Shown: positions 1 to 8,114, numbered from the stretch's first letter. The stretch is 64,000 bases of DNA from Pseudomonas solani (GCF_026072635.1 NZ_AP023081.1:3964501-4028500), one strand, 5' to 3'. The notes: generated from the sequence alone by a model not told the origin. Numbers and translations: made by a program.

Positions 1-685
1 CGCCGACGGCATGGGCGGTCACAGCTGCGGCGAGGTGGCCAGCGCCATCGCCCTGGAAACCCTGGAGCGCGAACTGGCCGCCGGCCTGCCCCTGGAAGTG
101 GCCGTGCACGGCGCCAATCGTGCCGTGCTGGAGGCCGCCGCCGGCCTCGACGACGAACGGCGGGGCATGGGCACCACCCTGGTGGCCGTGCGCTTCCAGG
201 GCAGCGACTTCGAGCTGGCCTGGGTCGGTGACAGCCGCGCCTACCGCATCGACGCCGCCGGCATCCACCAGATCAGCCGCGACCACAGCTGGGTCCAGGC
301 CCTGGTGGATGCCGGCCAGATGACCCCGGCGGAGGCCCGTGTCGACGCCCGCCGCAACGTCATCACCCAATGCCTGGGGCGTGACGACCAAGAGCTGGAA
401 GTGGGCCTGCTCAACGGCAGCCTGCAGCCCGGCGAATTGCTGCTGTTGTGCAGCGACGGCCTCAGCGGCGAGTTGGAGGACGGGGAGATCCACGCCCAGT
501 GCAACAAGGCGCGGACGCTGGACGGCATGGTCGATCAGCTGATCGTGCTAGCCAATAGCCATGGCGGCAGGGACAATATCACCTGCATCGTGCTGGGCCT
601 GCCCGCGCAGGAGCAGGAAGCGCCGTCGGAACCCCCGCCGCGCTCCTTCCTCAGCCGCTTGTTCAACCCCCGAAAACAACGATGA
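1..685 (+). CDS. PP2C-family serine/threonine phosphatase (5' end outside window)
   Basis: Open from base 2 with no start, so the N-terminus lies outside the window. The visible 228 residues begin at the family's first metal motif, ADGMGGH, and continue with GMGTT, the WVGDSR strand, the CSDGL motif and a final GGRDNIT metal motif. The PP2C core is thus nearly complete, lacking mainly the first strand and the first metal aspartate region. The C-terminus is a proline/arginine-rich tail (PPPRSFLSRLF). By family it is a Mn/Mg-dependent cytoplasmic protein phosphatase that reverses Ser/Thr kinase action. It lies 22 bp upstream of a membrane Ser/Thr kinase, followed by an FHA protein, so the three probably form one signalling operon. 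Stp1/PppA of Pseudomonas type VI secretion loci are the closest named type, but no secretion genes are visible here. Confidence 0.93.
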   Translation, partial: ADGMGGHSCGEVASAIALETLERELAAGLPLEVAVHGANRAVLEAAAGLDDERRGMGTTLVAVRFQGSDFELAWVGDSRAYRIDAAGIHQISRDHSWVQALVDAGQMTPAEARVDARRNVITQCLGRDDQELEVGLLNGSLQPGELLLLCSDGLSGELEDGEIHAQCNKARTLDGMVDQLIVLANSHGGRDNITCIVLGLPAQEQEAPSEPPPRSFLSRLFNPRKQR

Positions 686-707
686 ATCCGACGCGCATCG
701 ACTCCCT

Positions 708-2264
708 ATGAATGACAGCTTGCTAGAAATACCCGGCTACAGCGTGCACGGCCGGTTGGGCAAGGGCGGCATGGCCGAGGTTTACCTCGCGACCCAGGAG
801 TCGCTGCATCGCCAGGTGGCGGTCAAGGTGCTGCAGCGCCTCGACGACGAATCCTTCAGCAAGCGCTTCGTCAAGGAAGCGCACCTGGTCGCTTCCCTGC
901 ATCACCCCTCCATCATCACCATCCACGACATCGGCCAGCTTGCCGACGGGCGCTACTACATCGCCATGGAATTCGTCGCCGGTGGCGACCTGGCCCAGCA
1001 CCGTGGCGAGCGCTTCGAGCCGCAGCGGGCGCTGGACATCGTCCGGCAGATCGCCGCCGCGCTGGTGGTGGTGCACGACAAGGGCATGGTCCACCGCGAC
1101 ATCAAGCCGGCCAACATCCTCTTCCGCGAGGACGGCACCGCGGTGCTCAGCGACTTCGGCATCGCCAAGGAGCTGGAGCTCGACAGCGAGCTGACCCAAT
1201 ACAACGTCGCCGTCGGCAGCCCCGCCTACAGCAGCCCCGAGCAGGCCCAGTGTCAGCCGCTGGATGCGCGCAGCGACATCTACAGCCTGGGCGTGATCCT
1301 TCTGGAGATGCTCACCGGCGCCAACCCCTATCGCGGCTCCAGCTACACCCAGACGGTGATGAACCACGTGCAGCTCGAACTGCCGCGCCTGGTCGGTGCC
1401 CTGGAGCCTTATCAGTTCCTCCTCGACCGCATGCTGGCCAAGGACCCCGAAGAGCGCTTCGTCGACTGCCGCGTGCTGCTGGCCAGCCTGGCCGAGCTCA
1501 ACGAGGGCGAGATGGACCACACGCGCCTGACCCCGACGCACAAGCCCGATACCCGTGAGCGTGCCACGCGCCCGCGCAAGGCCGCAGCGACCACGCCGCA
1601 GGCTGCCGCGCAACCCGCGCCGCGCCGTGGCCTGCCGGTGTGGGGCTGGGCGCTGCTGGGGGTGATCCTGCTCGCGGTCGGCAGCGGCTTCGGCTACCAC
1701 CTGCTGCAACAGAAGAAGATCGACGACCTGCTGGCCCAGGGCGAACTGCGCCTGGGCGCCGGCAGCCTGGTGGAGCCGGCCGGTGACAGCGCCGAGCACT
1801 ACTTCAACCAGGTGCTGGCCCTGGATGCCGGTAACGCCGCCGCTACCGCCGGCCTGGCCCGTGTGCTGCAAGCGCGGGTCGACGGCCTGGTGGCCCTGGG
1901 TGACCAGCGCCTGGCCGAAGACCGTCTGCTACAGCCCGAGGGCGACAGCGCGGTGGCCTACTACCAGCAGGCGCTGGCCCTGCAGCCCGAGAACTCGCGC
2001 GCCTTCGCGGGCCTCGAGCAGGTGGCGCGGCGCTTCGCCCTGCTGGCCGAGGACGCCTACGGCCACCGTGAATTCACCCTGGCCCAGGAATACATCAAGG
2101 GCGGCCTCGCGGTGGCGCCGGAAGACCCGCAGCTGTTGCAGCTGCAGGCCGACCACGCCACGCGCGTGCGCAAGGCCCAGGTGGTACGCAACGCCAGCCA
2201 GGCGCGGCAGCAGCAACAGACCGCCAACCCGGTCAAGCGTTTATGGAATCGCATCTTCGACTGA
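708..2264 (+). CDS. Membrane-anchored Ser/Thr protein kinase with TPR-like C-terminal domain
   Basis: 518 residues. ATG 708 is preferred because the frame upstream of it overlaps the phosphatase and the kinase fold starts right after it (EIPGYSVHGRLGKGG). Visible kinase motifs are the glycine loop GKGGMAEVY (about 18-26), AVK lysine (K40), catalytic HRDIKPAN (D131), DFG (149-151) and SPEQ in the activation segment. A single membrane helix (about 307-332) follows a basic/alanine-rich linker. The C-terminal part repeats a TPR-like helical unit (YFNQVLALD, YYQQALALQ), probably periplasmic. It should phosphorylate Ser/Thr on partners, the adjacent FHA protein being the obvious reader and the PP2C protein the eraser. 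PpkA/Stk1 proteins of type VI systems are relatives; the target here is unknown. Confidence 0.92.
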   Translation: MNDSLLEIPGYSVHGRLGKGGMAEVYLATQESLHRQVAVKVLQRLDDESFSKRFVKEAHLVASLHHPSIITIHDIGQLADGRYYIAMEFVAGGDLAQHRGERFEPQRALDIVRQIAAALVVVHDKGMVHRDIKPANILFREDGTAVLSDFGIAKELELDSELTQYNVAVGSPAYSSPEQAQCQPLDARSDIYSLGVILLEMLTGANPYRGSSYTQTVMNHVQLELPRLVGALEPYQFLLDRMLAKDPEERFVDCRVLLASLAELNEGEMDHTRLTPTHKPDTRERATRPRKAAATTPQAAAQPAPRRGLPVWGWALLGVILLAVGSGFGYHLLQQKKIDDLLAQGELRLGAGSLVEPAGDSAEHYFNQVLALDAGNAAATAGLARVLQARVDGLVALGDQRLAEDRLLQPEGDSAVAYYQQALALQPENSRAFAGLEQVARRFALLAEDAYGHREFTLAQEYIKGGLAVAPEDPQLLQLQADHATRVRKAQVVRNASQARQQQQTANPVKRLWNRIFD

Positions 2265-2325
2265 TGCGCGTTAACAGGTCAGCTGGGCGATCGGCTTGGC
2301 GCAACCAGGATCAAGGATTTCGGAC

Positions 2326-3186
2326 ATGCTCAGGATTCACTTCGCAGACAATCGCCAGGAGCCGGTCTGGCTGGTGGACGAACGCTTCACCATCGGCCAG
2401 GACGCGCGCAACAACCTGGTACTGAACGAGGTCGAGGTCAGCCCCTTCCACGCGGAAATCCGCCAGGACCACGGCCTCTACTACCTCACCGACTGCGGCA
2501 CCCGCAGCGGCACCTTCGTCAACGGCGAGCGCATCGGCGCGCGCTACCAGCTGCGCTCCGACGACCGCGTGCGCATCGGCACCCTGGAACTGCTGCTGGT
2601 GGACCCGGCCAAGGTCAAGCCCAAGGCCGCGCCCACCGCGCGCTGGTTCCTGCAGGTGATCAAGGGCGAGCACGAAGGGCAGAAGTACCACGTCACCGGT
2701 TCCATGACCTTTGGCCGTTCGGTGAAGTGCGAGCTGTGCTTCAGCGACCTGGAGCTGTCCCGCCGCCATGCCGAGTTCTTCCTCAAGGACGACGTGCTGG
2801 AGATCAAGGACCTGGCATCGGCCAACGGCGTGTTCGTCAACCAGCAGAAGGTCGGCACCGCCGTGCTGGCGCCGGGCGACCAGGTGCGCATGGCCTCGGT
2901 CACCCTGCTGGTGATCGGGCCCAAGGTGGAAGTGCGCCAGGCTGCCGACGAAGACGCCACCCAGTTCGTCCGTGTGATCGACCTGCCCAAACCCGTTGCC
3001 ACGCCGCGCCCGGCCAGCCAGCCGGCGGTGGCCAACCCGTTGCACGCTGCTCCGGTCGCAGCTGCAGCCGAAGCTCCGGTAGCCAAGGCCAGCGATGACG
3101 AGCGCACCGGGCGCCTGGTGCTGATCGGCGGCATCGTCCTGGCCGTGCTCGGCGCTGCCGCCGTGGCTGCCAAGTTCCTGCTGTAA
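2326..3186 (+). CDS. Tandem FHA-domain protein with C-terminal membrane helix
   Basis: 286 residues from ATG 2326, which has an AGGA-type ribosome site about 9 bp upstream. A TTG 30 bp earlier is less likely because the FHA strand begins immediately at MLRIHFADN. FHA domain 1 spans about residues 15-90 (FTIGQDARNN, SPFHAEI, GTRSGTFVNGERI). Domain 2 spans about 112-195 (FGRSVKCELC, LSRRHAEF, SANGVFVNQQ). The Ser-x-x-His and Asn residues that hold phosphothreonine are present in both, although domain 1 has GQ in place of the usual GR. An Ala/Pro linker leads to one hydrophobic segment (about 262-283) at the C-terminus, so the FHA domains face the cytoplasm as a tail-anchored protein. It follows the kinase by 61 bp and is probably its phosphopeptide-reading partner. 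Confidence 0.9.
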   Translation: MLRIHFADNRQEPVWLVDERFTIGQDARNNLVLNEVEVSPFHAEIRQDHGLYYLTDCGTRSGTFVNGERIGARYQLRSDDRVRIGTLELLLVDPAKVKPKAAPTARWFLQVIKGEHEGQKYHVTGSMTFGRSVKCELCFSDLELSRRHAEFFLKDDVLEIKDLASANGVFVNQQKVGTAVLAPGDQVRMASVTLLVIGPKVEVRQAADEDATQFVRVIDLPKPVATPRPASQPAVANPLHAAPVAAAAEAPVAKASDDERTGRLVLIGGIVLAVLGAAAVAAKFLL

Positions 3187-3212
3187 GGCCCGCTGGCCGG
3201 CCTGCGCGACCT

Positions 3213-3632
3213 TCAGTCGACGTAGTAGCCGGCCACCCTCCAGGTGCCGTCGGTGTCACGCATCGGCGTCACCGTCTCCACCGCGTCACTGTGGTGCTCG
3301 AAATTGCTGCGGTATTCCAGGATCACGTACTCGCCGTCCGGCAGGCCCGGCAACTGGGTCGCGTACTTGGCCGACTGCAGGATGCGGGCGCGCACCGGGC
3401 CCAGCGGCGAGCGCAGGTCCACCGCCAGGTTGGTCCAGTCGTAACGCGTCACCGAGTGACGGAACAGGCTCGCCGCCTGCTGCCAGCTGCCCAGGTAGTC
3501 CTCGCGGTCGGCGATCACCAGCCAGGCGCGCGCGGCGGCCTTGGCCTGCTCGATCTTTTGCGCTTCCGAGGCCTGGGCCAGGGTGCAGGCCAGCAGGCCG
3601 AAGGCCAACAGGGCGCTGCGTAGCATCTTCAT
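3213..3632 (-). CDS. DUF4019-like secreted protein
   Basis: 139 residues with a clear signal peptide (MKMLRSALLAFGLLACTLAQA, cut near residue 21). AAGGAG-like ribosome site precedes ATG 3632. The mature part resembles the DUF4019 family: an N-terminal helix rich in Ala (AKAAARAWL), a central DYLGSWQQAA segment and strand pairs ending in GTWRVAGYYVD. The start overlaps the stop of the upstream gene as ATGA (3629-3632), so translation is coupled. It is the last gene of a three-gene leftward set with 3629-3925 and 3945-4190. The biochemical role of DUF4019 is unknown; a periplasmic protein is inferred. Confidence 0.8.
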   Translation of the reverse strand: MKMLRSALLAFGLLACTLAQASEAQKIEQAKAAARAWLVIADREDYLGSWQQAASLFRHSVTRYDWTNLAVDLRSPLGPVRARILQSAKYATQLPGLPDGEYVILEYRSNFEHHSDAVETVTPMRDTDGTWRVAGYYVD

Positions 3633-3925
3633 CCTTCTCTCCTTGAGCCGGCGGCTTGCCCGACGATGCGATACACCTGGTGCAGCACGATGCGCAGCGC
3701 CAGGCGGCTTTGTGCGTCGTCCCGGGGCAGGTCGAAGCGGGGTAGCCAGGCACGCCGCGAGCGGATGTCCGCCCAGCGCCGGCCGTTACGAATGCGGAAA
3801 TGGCAGAACGGCTGCTGCCCCAGGTAGAAGCTGCCGGGGCGCGGCTCGCTGATGCGCGGCCAGTTCCTGATCTCTCCCAGCAGTTGACCGAGGTCCGCCA
3901 GGCCATGTTCCGGTTTTCGCGCCAT
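3629..3925 (-). CDS. Small conserved hypothetical protein, possibly luciferase/DUF5519-like
   Basis: 98 residues from ATG 3925, which has GGAGG five bases upstream. In-frame ATG 3955 and TTG 3973 would overlap the upstream gene and lack a better ribosome site. The protein is basic and has no signal peptide. The order of features (IRNWPRISEPRPGSFYLG, then FCHFRIRNGRRWADIR, then LPRDDAQ) recalls the short DUF5519/luciferase-like family, whose members have a beta-rich core around a GHxH-type strand. That resemblance is weak and made by eye. It is translationally coupled to the DUF4019-like gene by a 4-bp overlap. Confidence 0.6.
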   Translation of the reverse strand: MARKPEHGLADLGQLLGEIRNWPRISEPRPGSFYLGQQPFCHFRIRNGRRWADIRSRRAWLPRFDLPRDDAQSRLALRIVLHQVYRIVGQAAGSRREG

Positions 3926-3944
3926 GGGGCCTCCGGGCCGGGGC

Positions 3945-4190
3945 TCAGAAGACATAGCGTGCGGGACTGCCAAGCAGTGTCCGTGCCAGCGGGCCGGGTT
4001 GGGGCAGCTCCAGGCTCAGCGGCAGCACGGGGGCGGGGCTTTGCGTCGTGGTGGTGGGCAGATACAGGTCCTGGGCGTGGCCCTTGTCGAGGCGGGCCAG
4101 CGCCTGCCAATCGGCGGCGGCCAAGGTGCCGGTAAGCGCTGCCAGGCCGGCGATGGCCAGCAGCAGGTTGAATGCGCGGGTGAGGGTCAT
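3945..4190 (-). CDS. Small exported hypothetical protein
   Basis: 81 residues. The N-terminus MTLTRAFNLLLAIAGLAA followed by LTGTLAAADWQ is a typical signal peptide, cut near residue 25. The mature chain is about 55 residues, Pro/Thr/Leu rich, with no cysteine and no recognised domain. It begins the three-gene leftward cluster ending at 3213, and 19 bp separate it from the next gene. Codon use fits the neighbourhood. Function unknown; the cluster looks like small envelope proteins expressed together. Confidence 0.6.
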   Translation of the reverse strand: MTLTRAFNLLLAIAGLAALTGTLAAADWQALARLDKGHAQDLYLPTTTTQSPAPVLPLSLELPQPGPLARTLLGSPARYVF

Positions 4191-4311
4191 GGCGACTGTC
4201 CCTGTCGGAATGGTGGTCGCCTGCGCGAACGGCAGGCCGCCGGAGCTGCCAATCCTAGGCCGCCACGGCGGGGGAATATTGCCTGCTTTGTCGGGGAACT
4301 GTGAAGCTTTG

Positions 4312-4917
4312 TTAAGTCATGGGCGTGGCGACGAAGGCCGGCAGGCGCTCGGCGCGTTCGGCGAAGTTCGCCAGCAATGGATAGCCGGCGGGCTCCAGTT
4401 CGTCGGCTATCACCAGGCGAGCGAAGCCCCAGGCCACCGCCAGGCTGATACCGTCCTGGCCCATCTCGCGGCCTTCCGCCAGGGGGCGCCGGGCCAGCTC
4501 CGCCTCCAGTTCGCGGCAGGCCGCGTGCAGCTGGTAGCGCACCCGCTCCAGCCAGGGCGCGTGCTGCTTCTCCTGGGGGCGCAGCTCCTTCTCGTAGACG
4601 ATCTGCACCGCCTTCTCGCACAGCGCCAGGGCCAGGCCCACCACGCGCAGGGCCTGGGCGCGCGGCGCTGCTGCGGCGGGCAGCAGGCTGCGGCCGGCGA
4701 GGGTTTCCAGGTAGTCGAGGATCAGGCTCGAATCCATCAGCACGGTGCCGTCGTCGAGCACCAGGGTGGGCGCCTTCACCACCGGGTTGATCGCCTTGAA
4801 GGCATCGAGGTGGCGAAACACCGAAACCGCCTCGTGCTCGAAGGGGATGTCCAACAGGTGCAGGCTGATGGCAACCCGGCGGACATAGGGTGAATCCAGC
4901 ATGCCGATCAGTTTCAT
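4312..4917 (-). CDS. Glutathione S-transferase family protein
   Basis: 201 residues, the usual length for a bacterial GST. The thioredoxin-like N-domain begins MKLIGMLDSPYVRRV, with Ser9 in the position of the catalytic Ser/Cys. It continues with the cis-proline signature KAPTLV and the glutathione gamma-glutamyl contact MDSSLIL (about residues 60-66). The rest (about 85-201) is the all-helical C-domain. AGGAA lies 8 bp before ATG 4917. It is transcribed divergently from a LysR regulator across 127 bp, a standard arrangement for local control. The substrate cannot be told from sequence; the role is conjugation or reduction of an electrophile in the cytoplasm. Confidence 0.9.
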   Translation of the reverse strand: MKLIGMLDSPYVRRVAISLHLLDIPFEHEAVSVFRHLDAFKAINPVVKAPTLVLDDGTVLMDSSLILDYLETLAGRSLLPAAAAPRAQALRVVGLALALCEKAVQIVYEKELRPQEKQHAPWLERVRYQLHAACRELEAELARRPLAEGREMGQDGISLAVAWGFARLVIADELEPAGYPLLANFAERAERLPAFVATPMT

Positions 4918-5044
4918 TAACAGGTTCCTGAGTGGGTGACGGGGAGTCCAGTGCCCGTGGGGTCGGGCCAGGAGCCGAAAAATAGCCGCTCGCAGGCGTC
5001 GCGAATATCGATAGTTTCTGCTGTTTCCTGTTAGTTTCGCTTAC

Positions 5045-5944
5045 ATGAAAAACCTGCCTCCCCTGGCCTCGTTGCGCAGCTTCGAGGCGGTGGCACGCCT
5101 GGGCAGCATCACCCGGGCCGCCGCCGAACTGCACGTCACCCACTCGGCCATCAGCCAGCAGATCAAGCAGCTGGAGCAGTTGCTGGGCCTGGTGCTCTTC
5201 GTTCGCGAAGGGCGCGGGCTGCGCCTCAACGAGGACGGTCGCCTCTATGCCCTGCAGATCCGCCGGGCGCTGGAGGACATCGGCGAAGCCACCCGCCTGG
5301 TGCGTGATCGCCCCGAGCGCGAGGCGCTGACCATCGCGGTGATGCCGTCATTCGGCGCCCAGTGGCTGCTGCCGCGCCTGCCGCGTTTCCAGGCGCGCCA
5401 CCCGCTCTACCGCATCCACCTGCAGGCCAGCCTCGGGTTGCAGGACCTGCGCCAGTCGGGCATCGACCTGGCCATCCGCATGGGCCAGGGCAACTGGGAG
5501 GGGCTGGAGCGGCGCCGGCTCTTCGATGACGAGCTGCTGCTGGTGGCCTCGCCGCGCTTCAACGGCGGCGACCTGCCGCAGACGCCCCAGCAGGCTTTGC
5601 GCCTGCCGCTGATCCGCACCGCCGAACCCTGGCTGCGCTGGTGCCAGGCCGCCGGGGTGGAGGAGCCGCCAGCCGACCTGGGCCTGTGGATAAACGATTC
5701 CAACCTGGTGCTGGAAGCCCTGCGCCTGTGCCAGGGCATCGCCCTCGAACGCCGCAGCCTGGTGCAGGGCGCGCTGGCCCGTGGCGAACTGGTGCAGCTC
5801 ACCGGCATCAGCGTGCCCTACGCCTTTCCTTATTGGCTGGTGTGGCAACCGGGCGAAGGCGTGGGCCAGAAGCACGAGGATTTCGGCACCTGGCTGGACG
5901 AGGAGGCGGCGCTCTATCGCGCGTCCATCGGCCAGGGGCAATGA
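5045..5944 (+). CDS. LysR-family transcriptional regulator (GcvA-like)
   Basis: 299 residues, family length. The winged helix-turn-helix fills residues 4-62 (LASLRSFEAVARLGSITRAA, HSAISQQIKQLEQ, LFVREGRGLRLNEDG). The effector domain follows from about residue 90, beginning LTIAVMPSFGAQWLLPRL, a phrase typical of the GcvA/AmpR-type subgroup. It diverges from the GST gene, so it probably controls that gene and itself, with a small ligand bound in the C-terminal domain. The ribosome site before ATG 5045 is weak. A strong hairpin terminator follows the stop. Confidence 0.92.
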   Translation: MKNLPPLASLRSFEAVARLGSITRAAAELHVTHSAISQQIKQLEQLLGLVLFVREGRGLRLNEDGRLYALQIRRALEDIGEATRLVRDRPEREALTIAVMPSFGAQWLLPRLPRFQARHPLYRIHLQASLGLQDLRQSGIDLAIRMGQGNWEGLERRRLFDDELLLVASPRFNGGDLPQTPQQALRLPLIRTAEPWLRWCQAAGVEEPPADLGLWINDSNLVLEALRLCQGIALERRSLVQGALARGELVQLTGISVPYAFPYWLVWQPGEGVGQKHEDFGTWLDEEAALYRASIGQGQ

Positions 5945-5956
5945 TCGGCGTGCAAT

Positions 5957-5983
5957 AAAAAGGGAGCCCTGGGGCTCCCTTTT
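5957..5983. terminator. Bidirectional intrinsic terminator between convergent genes
   Basis: The stem GGGAGCC/GGCTCCC with a 4-base loop is flanked by A-run on the left and T-run on the right. It can therefore end both the rightward LysR gene and the leftward lipoprotein gene. Confidence 0.85.
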
Positions 5984-5998
5984 GCGTAGCGCGGGGCG

Positions 5999-6391
5999 TC
6001 AGTCCGCCAGGCGCTGGTCGCGGCGCAGCTGCAGCAGGTCACCCTTGGTGCACTGCTGCGGCTGGGCGGAGGTCAGGTCGTAGCAACGCTGACCGAAGCC
6101 CATGGGCCAGTAAATGATGGCGAAGGGCGGCCAGAAGATCGATGCCACGCGGAAGCGCGCGCGCAGCTTGCCCTGCTGAACCAGCGTGCCGTGGCTGTCG
6201 GTCAGCTTGTAGGGGATGCCGCCGGCGGAGCTCCAGAAGAACGGGCGGGTGGTGACCATGCCCTGGCTGAACTGCTGGGGACGCTCGTAGACGGAAACCT
6301 TGGTGTCTTCCGGGAGCTTGAAATAGGTACGGGTGGAGCAACCCCCCGCGACCAGGGCCACCGCGACGATGGCGGCCGTGCGCTTGAACAT
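5999..6391 (-). CDS. Small outer-membrane-type lipoprotein
   Basis: 130 residues from ATG 6391 (MFKRTAAIVAVALVAGGCST). ATG 6403 is also possible but its AAGGA sits directly against the start codon. The lipobox VAGGC puts the lipidated cysteine at about residue 18. The residue after Cys is Ser, so outer-membrane sorting is expected. The mature chain is a beta-rich 110 residues with FWPPFAIIYWPMGFGQ, a hydrophobic stretch, and two cysteines (CYDLT, QCTKG) that could pair. No family is recognised. It is monocistronic between a shared terminator and an intergenic region with a REP palindrome. Confidence 0.8.
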   Translation of the reverse strand: MFKRTAAIVAVALVAGGCSTRTYFKLPEDTKVSVYERPQQFSQGMVTTRPFFWSSAGGIPYKLTDSHGTLVQQGKLRARFRVASIFWPPFAIIYWPMGFGQRCYDLTSAQPQQCTKGDLLQLRRDQRLAD

Positions 6392-6498
6392 CTTCACATC
6401 CATTCCTTTATGGGTACGACTTCATCCAGGGCGGCCAGGCCGCCGGGCGCGCATGTTGCCCATCTTTCGCTGATGGCGCCAGGCCATTAGTCGGTTGC

Positions 6499-6520
6499 GC
6501 CGCCGATCGGCGGCTTTTTT
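6499..6520 (+). terminator. Strong rho-independent terminator with no gene in front of it
   Basis: A perfect 16-base palindrome GCCGCCGATCGGCGGC is followed by six T on the + strand. The nearest gene to the left is on the - strand and faces away, so no rightward gene ends here. Confidence 0.65.
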
Positions 6521-6676
6521 GTGCGCCGGTCGAGGTTGAAGCGGGAAGCTGCGAGCCCTGCTGCGCCGACCTCCGCTCTTTTGTGGGAGCGGATTCATCC
6601 GCGATGCTTTCAAGGGACATGCATCGGGTGGCGCGTAGGGGGGGCGTAAGGTGGTGCGTAGATACCGTCTTGATCC

Positions 6677-7648
6677 CTAGTGAGCAAGGGCCAGTTTTAC
6701 GTCGTACGGCTGGCCCGATTTCAAGACGCCATAAGCGATGTTCAGCAGCTTACGCATCGCTGCACAGATGATCTGCATGCCGGTCTTGCCCTTGGCTCTG
6801 AGGCGTTCTCTCATCGCTTTGATCGCCCCGTTGTGCTGCAGGGCGCAAACGGCAGGCATGTACAGCCCAGCACGCAGCCGCGATGAGCCCATCTTGGAAA
6901 TGCGGGTCTGCCCCCGGTACTTACCAGACTCCTGCAAACGCGGGTTGAGTCCGGCAAAGGCGGTAATCGCGCGGCTGCTGGTGAAGCGATGAGGGTCGCC
7001 CAGCTCCGCCAGGATCAGGGCGGCTGTCTTGTCCGCGATGCCATCGATGCTGGTCAACAGATCACGTTTGCCACGCAGATCCGGGTCATTGTCGATGTGG
7101 TCGTTGATGGCCTTGAGGGTTTCCTCGATCTGTTGCTCGATGTGCCGCAACACTGAGCGGATCGACTCCTGCACGCTGGTATCGGCCACCTCCAGGCGAT
7201 TGCTCTCCATCTGCTGGATTTCCTGCAGATCCGCCAGGCGCCGCATCAGTGCTTTCAGGCGCCGTATGGCGCGAGGTTCAGGCTGCCAGGGCCGTAGCTC
7301 GTCTTGGTGGCGCTCGCCGTATTCGGCGATCAGCTTGGCGTCGACCTTGTCAGTTTTCACGCGCTGCAGCTGACTGCGGGCGTAGTGGGCGATCTGCGCA
7401 GGGTTGAGGACGCAGACCCGATAGTTCTGCTCCAGCAGCCATTCGGCCAGGGCTTCATGGTGGATGCCGGTGGCTTCCATCACGACCCAGGCACCCGCCT
7501 CGCTGTGCTTGTTCAGCCACTCCTGCAGCGTGCGAAAGCCCGCCTCGCTGTTGGCCAACTTGGCCTTGGTGCGGTACTTGCCGTTCGCCTGCAGGGTGGC
7601 GATATCAAACGTGTGCTTCGCAATGTCGACACCAATGACACTGGGCAT
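6677..7648 (-). CDS. IS110-family transposase (DEDD recombinase)
   Basis: 323 residues from ATG 7648, preceded by GGAGGA. The N-terminal RuvC-like domain carries the DEDD acidic residues: GVDIAKHTFD with the first Asp, then VVMEATGIHH with the Glu, and KTDKVDAKLIAEY with the paired Asp residues. The C-terminal Tnp domain follows, with LTSIDGIADKTA and AFAGLNPRLQESG. The catalytic Ser of the C-domain is expected in SKMGSSRLR. The frame is intact and the length usual, so the element may be active. IS110 enzymes are guided by a structured non-coding RNA from the element's own end; a candidate region is listed upstream. Confidence 0.95.
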   Translation of the reverse strand: MPSVIGVDIAKHTFDIATLQANGKYRTKAKLANSEAGFRTLQEWLNKHSEAGAWVVMEATGIHHEALAEWLLEQNYRVCVLNPAQIAHYARSQLQRVKTDKVDAKLIAEYGERHQDELRPWQPEPRAIRRLKALMRRLADLQEIQQMESNRLEVADTSVQESIRSVLRHIEQQIEETLKAINDHIDNDPDLRGKRDLLTSIDGIADKTAALILAELGDPHRFTSSRAITAFAGLNPRLQESGKYRGQTRISKMGSSRLRAGLYMPAVCALQHNGAIKAMRERLRAKGKTGMQIICAAMRKLLNIAYGVLKSGQPYDVKLALAH

Positions 7649-7870
7649 GTGTGCTCCTCCTGATCGTTCCAAATGCGATCATCACTGCACCCGGCCCAAC
7701 CTTGTGAATGCGAGCTCTGGGCTCAAGATACCGTTCGGGCTGTTCGAGTGAGTGTGGAGGGGCGGAGCACTATCTACGTCGCAGGCTCAGGGCCTAAGGG
7801 TGGACACGACTTCCAGCCCCTCCCCCGATGATCAGTCGGGAACTATTACCCCTGAAGGGGTAGTTAGTCG
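7649..7870 (-). ncRNA. Candidate bridge/seek RNA region of the IS110 element
   Basis: This 220-base leader of the transposase gene has no coding sequence but several hairpins. GATCG/CGATC sits just before the gene (7663-7680). CCCGA/TCGGG lies at 7824-7840. A long imperfect hairpin with ACCCCT/AGGGGT is at 7842-7868. IS110-group elements encode their guide RNA in this position. The call rests on place and structure only; no loop has been matched to target and donor sequences. Confidence 0.35.
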
Positions 7871-8114
7871 AGATACAAGGGTGGGCTTCAGCCCACCGTT
7901 TATCGAAGCGTGGGTCTATTGCCGAACACCCCCCTGCACCTGATTGCCGAGCAAATACCCTGCACCCATGCCGGGTTGCACCCGACCTACGAAAGCGAGG
8001 CTCCGTCTGCCCGGTGGGAGCGGTTTCAACCGCGAAGAGCTGATCGCCAATGAATTCGCTCCCACTGGAAGAGGGTGGTGCAGGTAGCACACTTGCCTGG
8101 CGCTCCCACCTCCA
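7871..8114. repeat. Intergenic stretch with REP-like palindromes
   Basis: No gene is visible here. The stretch holds GGTGGGCTTCAGCCCACC (7880-7897), a CGGGTTGCACCCG palindrome (7971-7987), the REP-like GTGGGAGCGGTTTCAACCGC (8014-8036) and its partner AATGAATTCGCTCCCAC (8049-8065). The same motifs recur elsewhere in the window. Confidence 0.7.

Larger units (their letters stand above)
6660..7870 (-). mobile_element. IS110-family insertion sequence (limits approximate)
   Basis: The transposase gene 6677-7648 fixes the family. IS110 elements lack classical inverted repeats and target duplications, so ends cannot be read directly. The given limits include a 9-base direct repeat AGATACCGT (6660-6668 and 7726-7734) and the structured stretch upstream of the gene. 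REP-like palindromes lie on both sides (6583-6605 and 7880-7897), and Pseudomonas IS110 members are known to target REP sequences. Confidence 0.55.
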
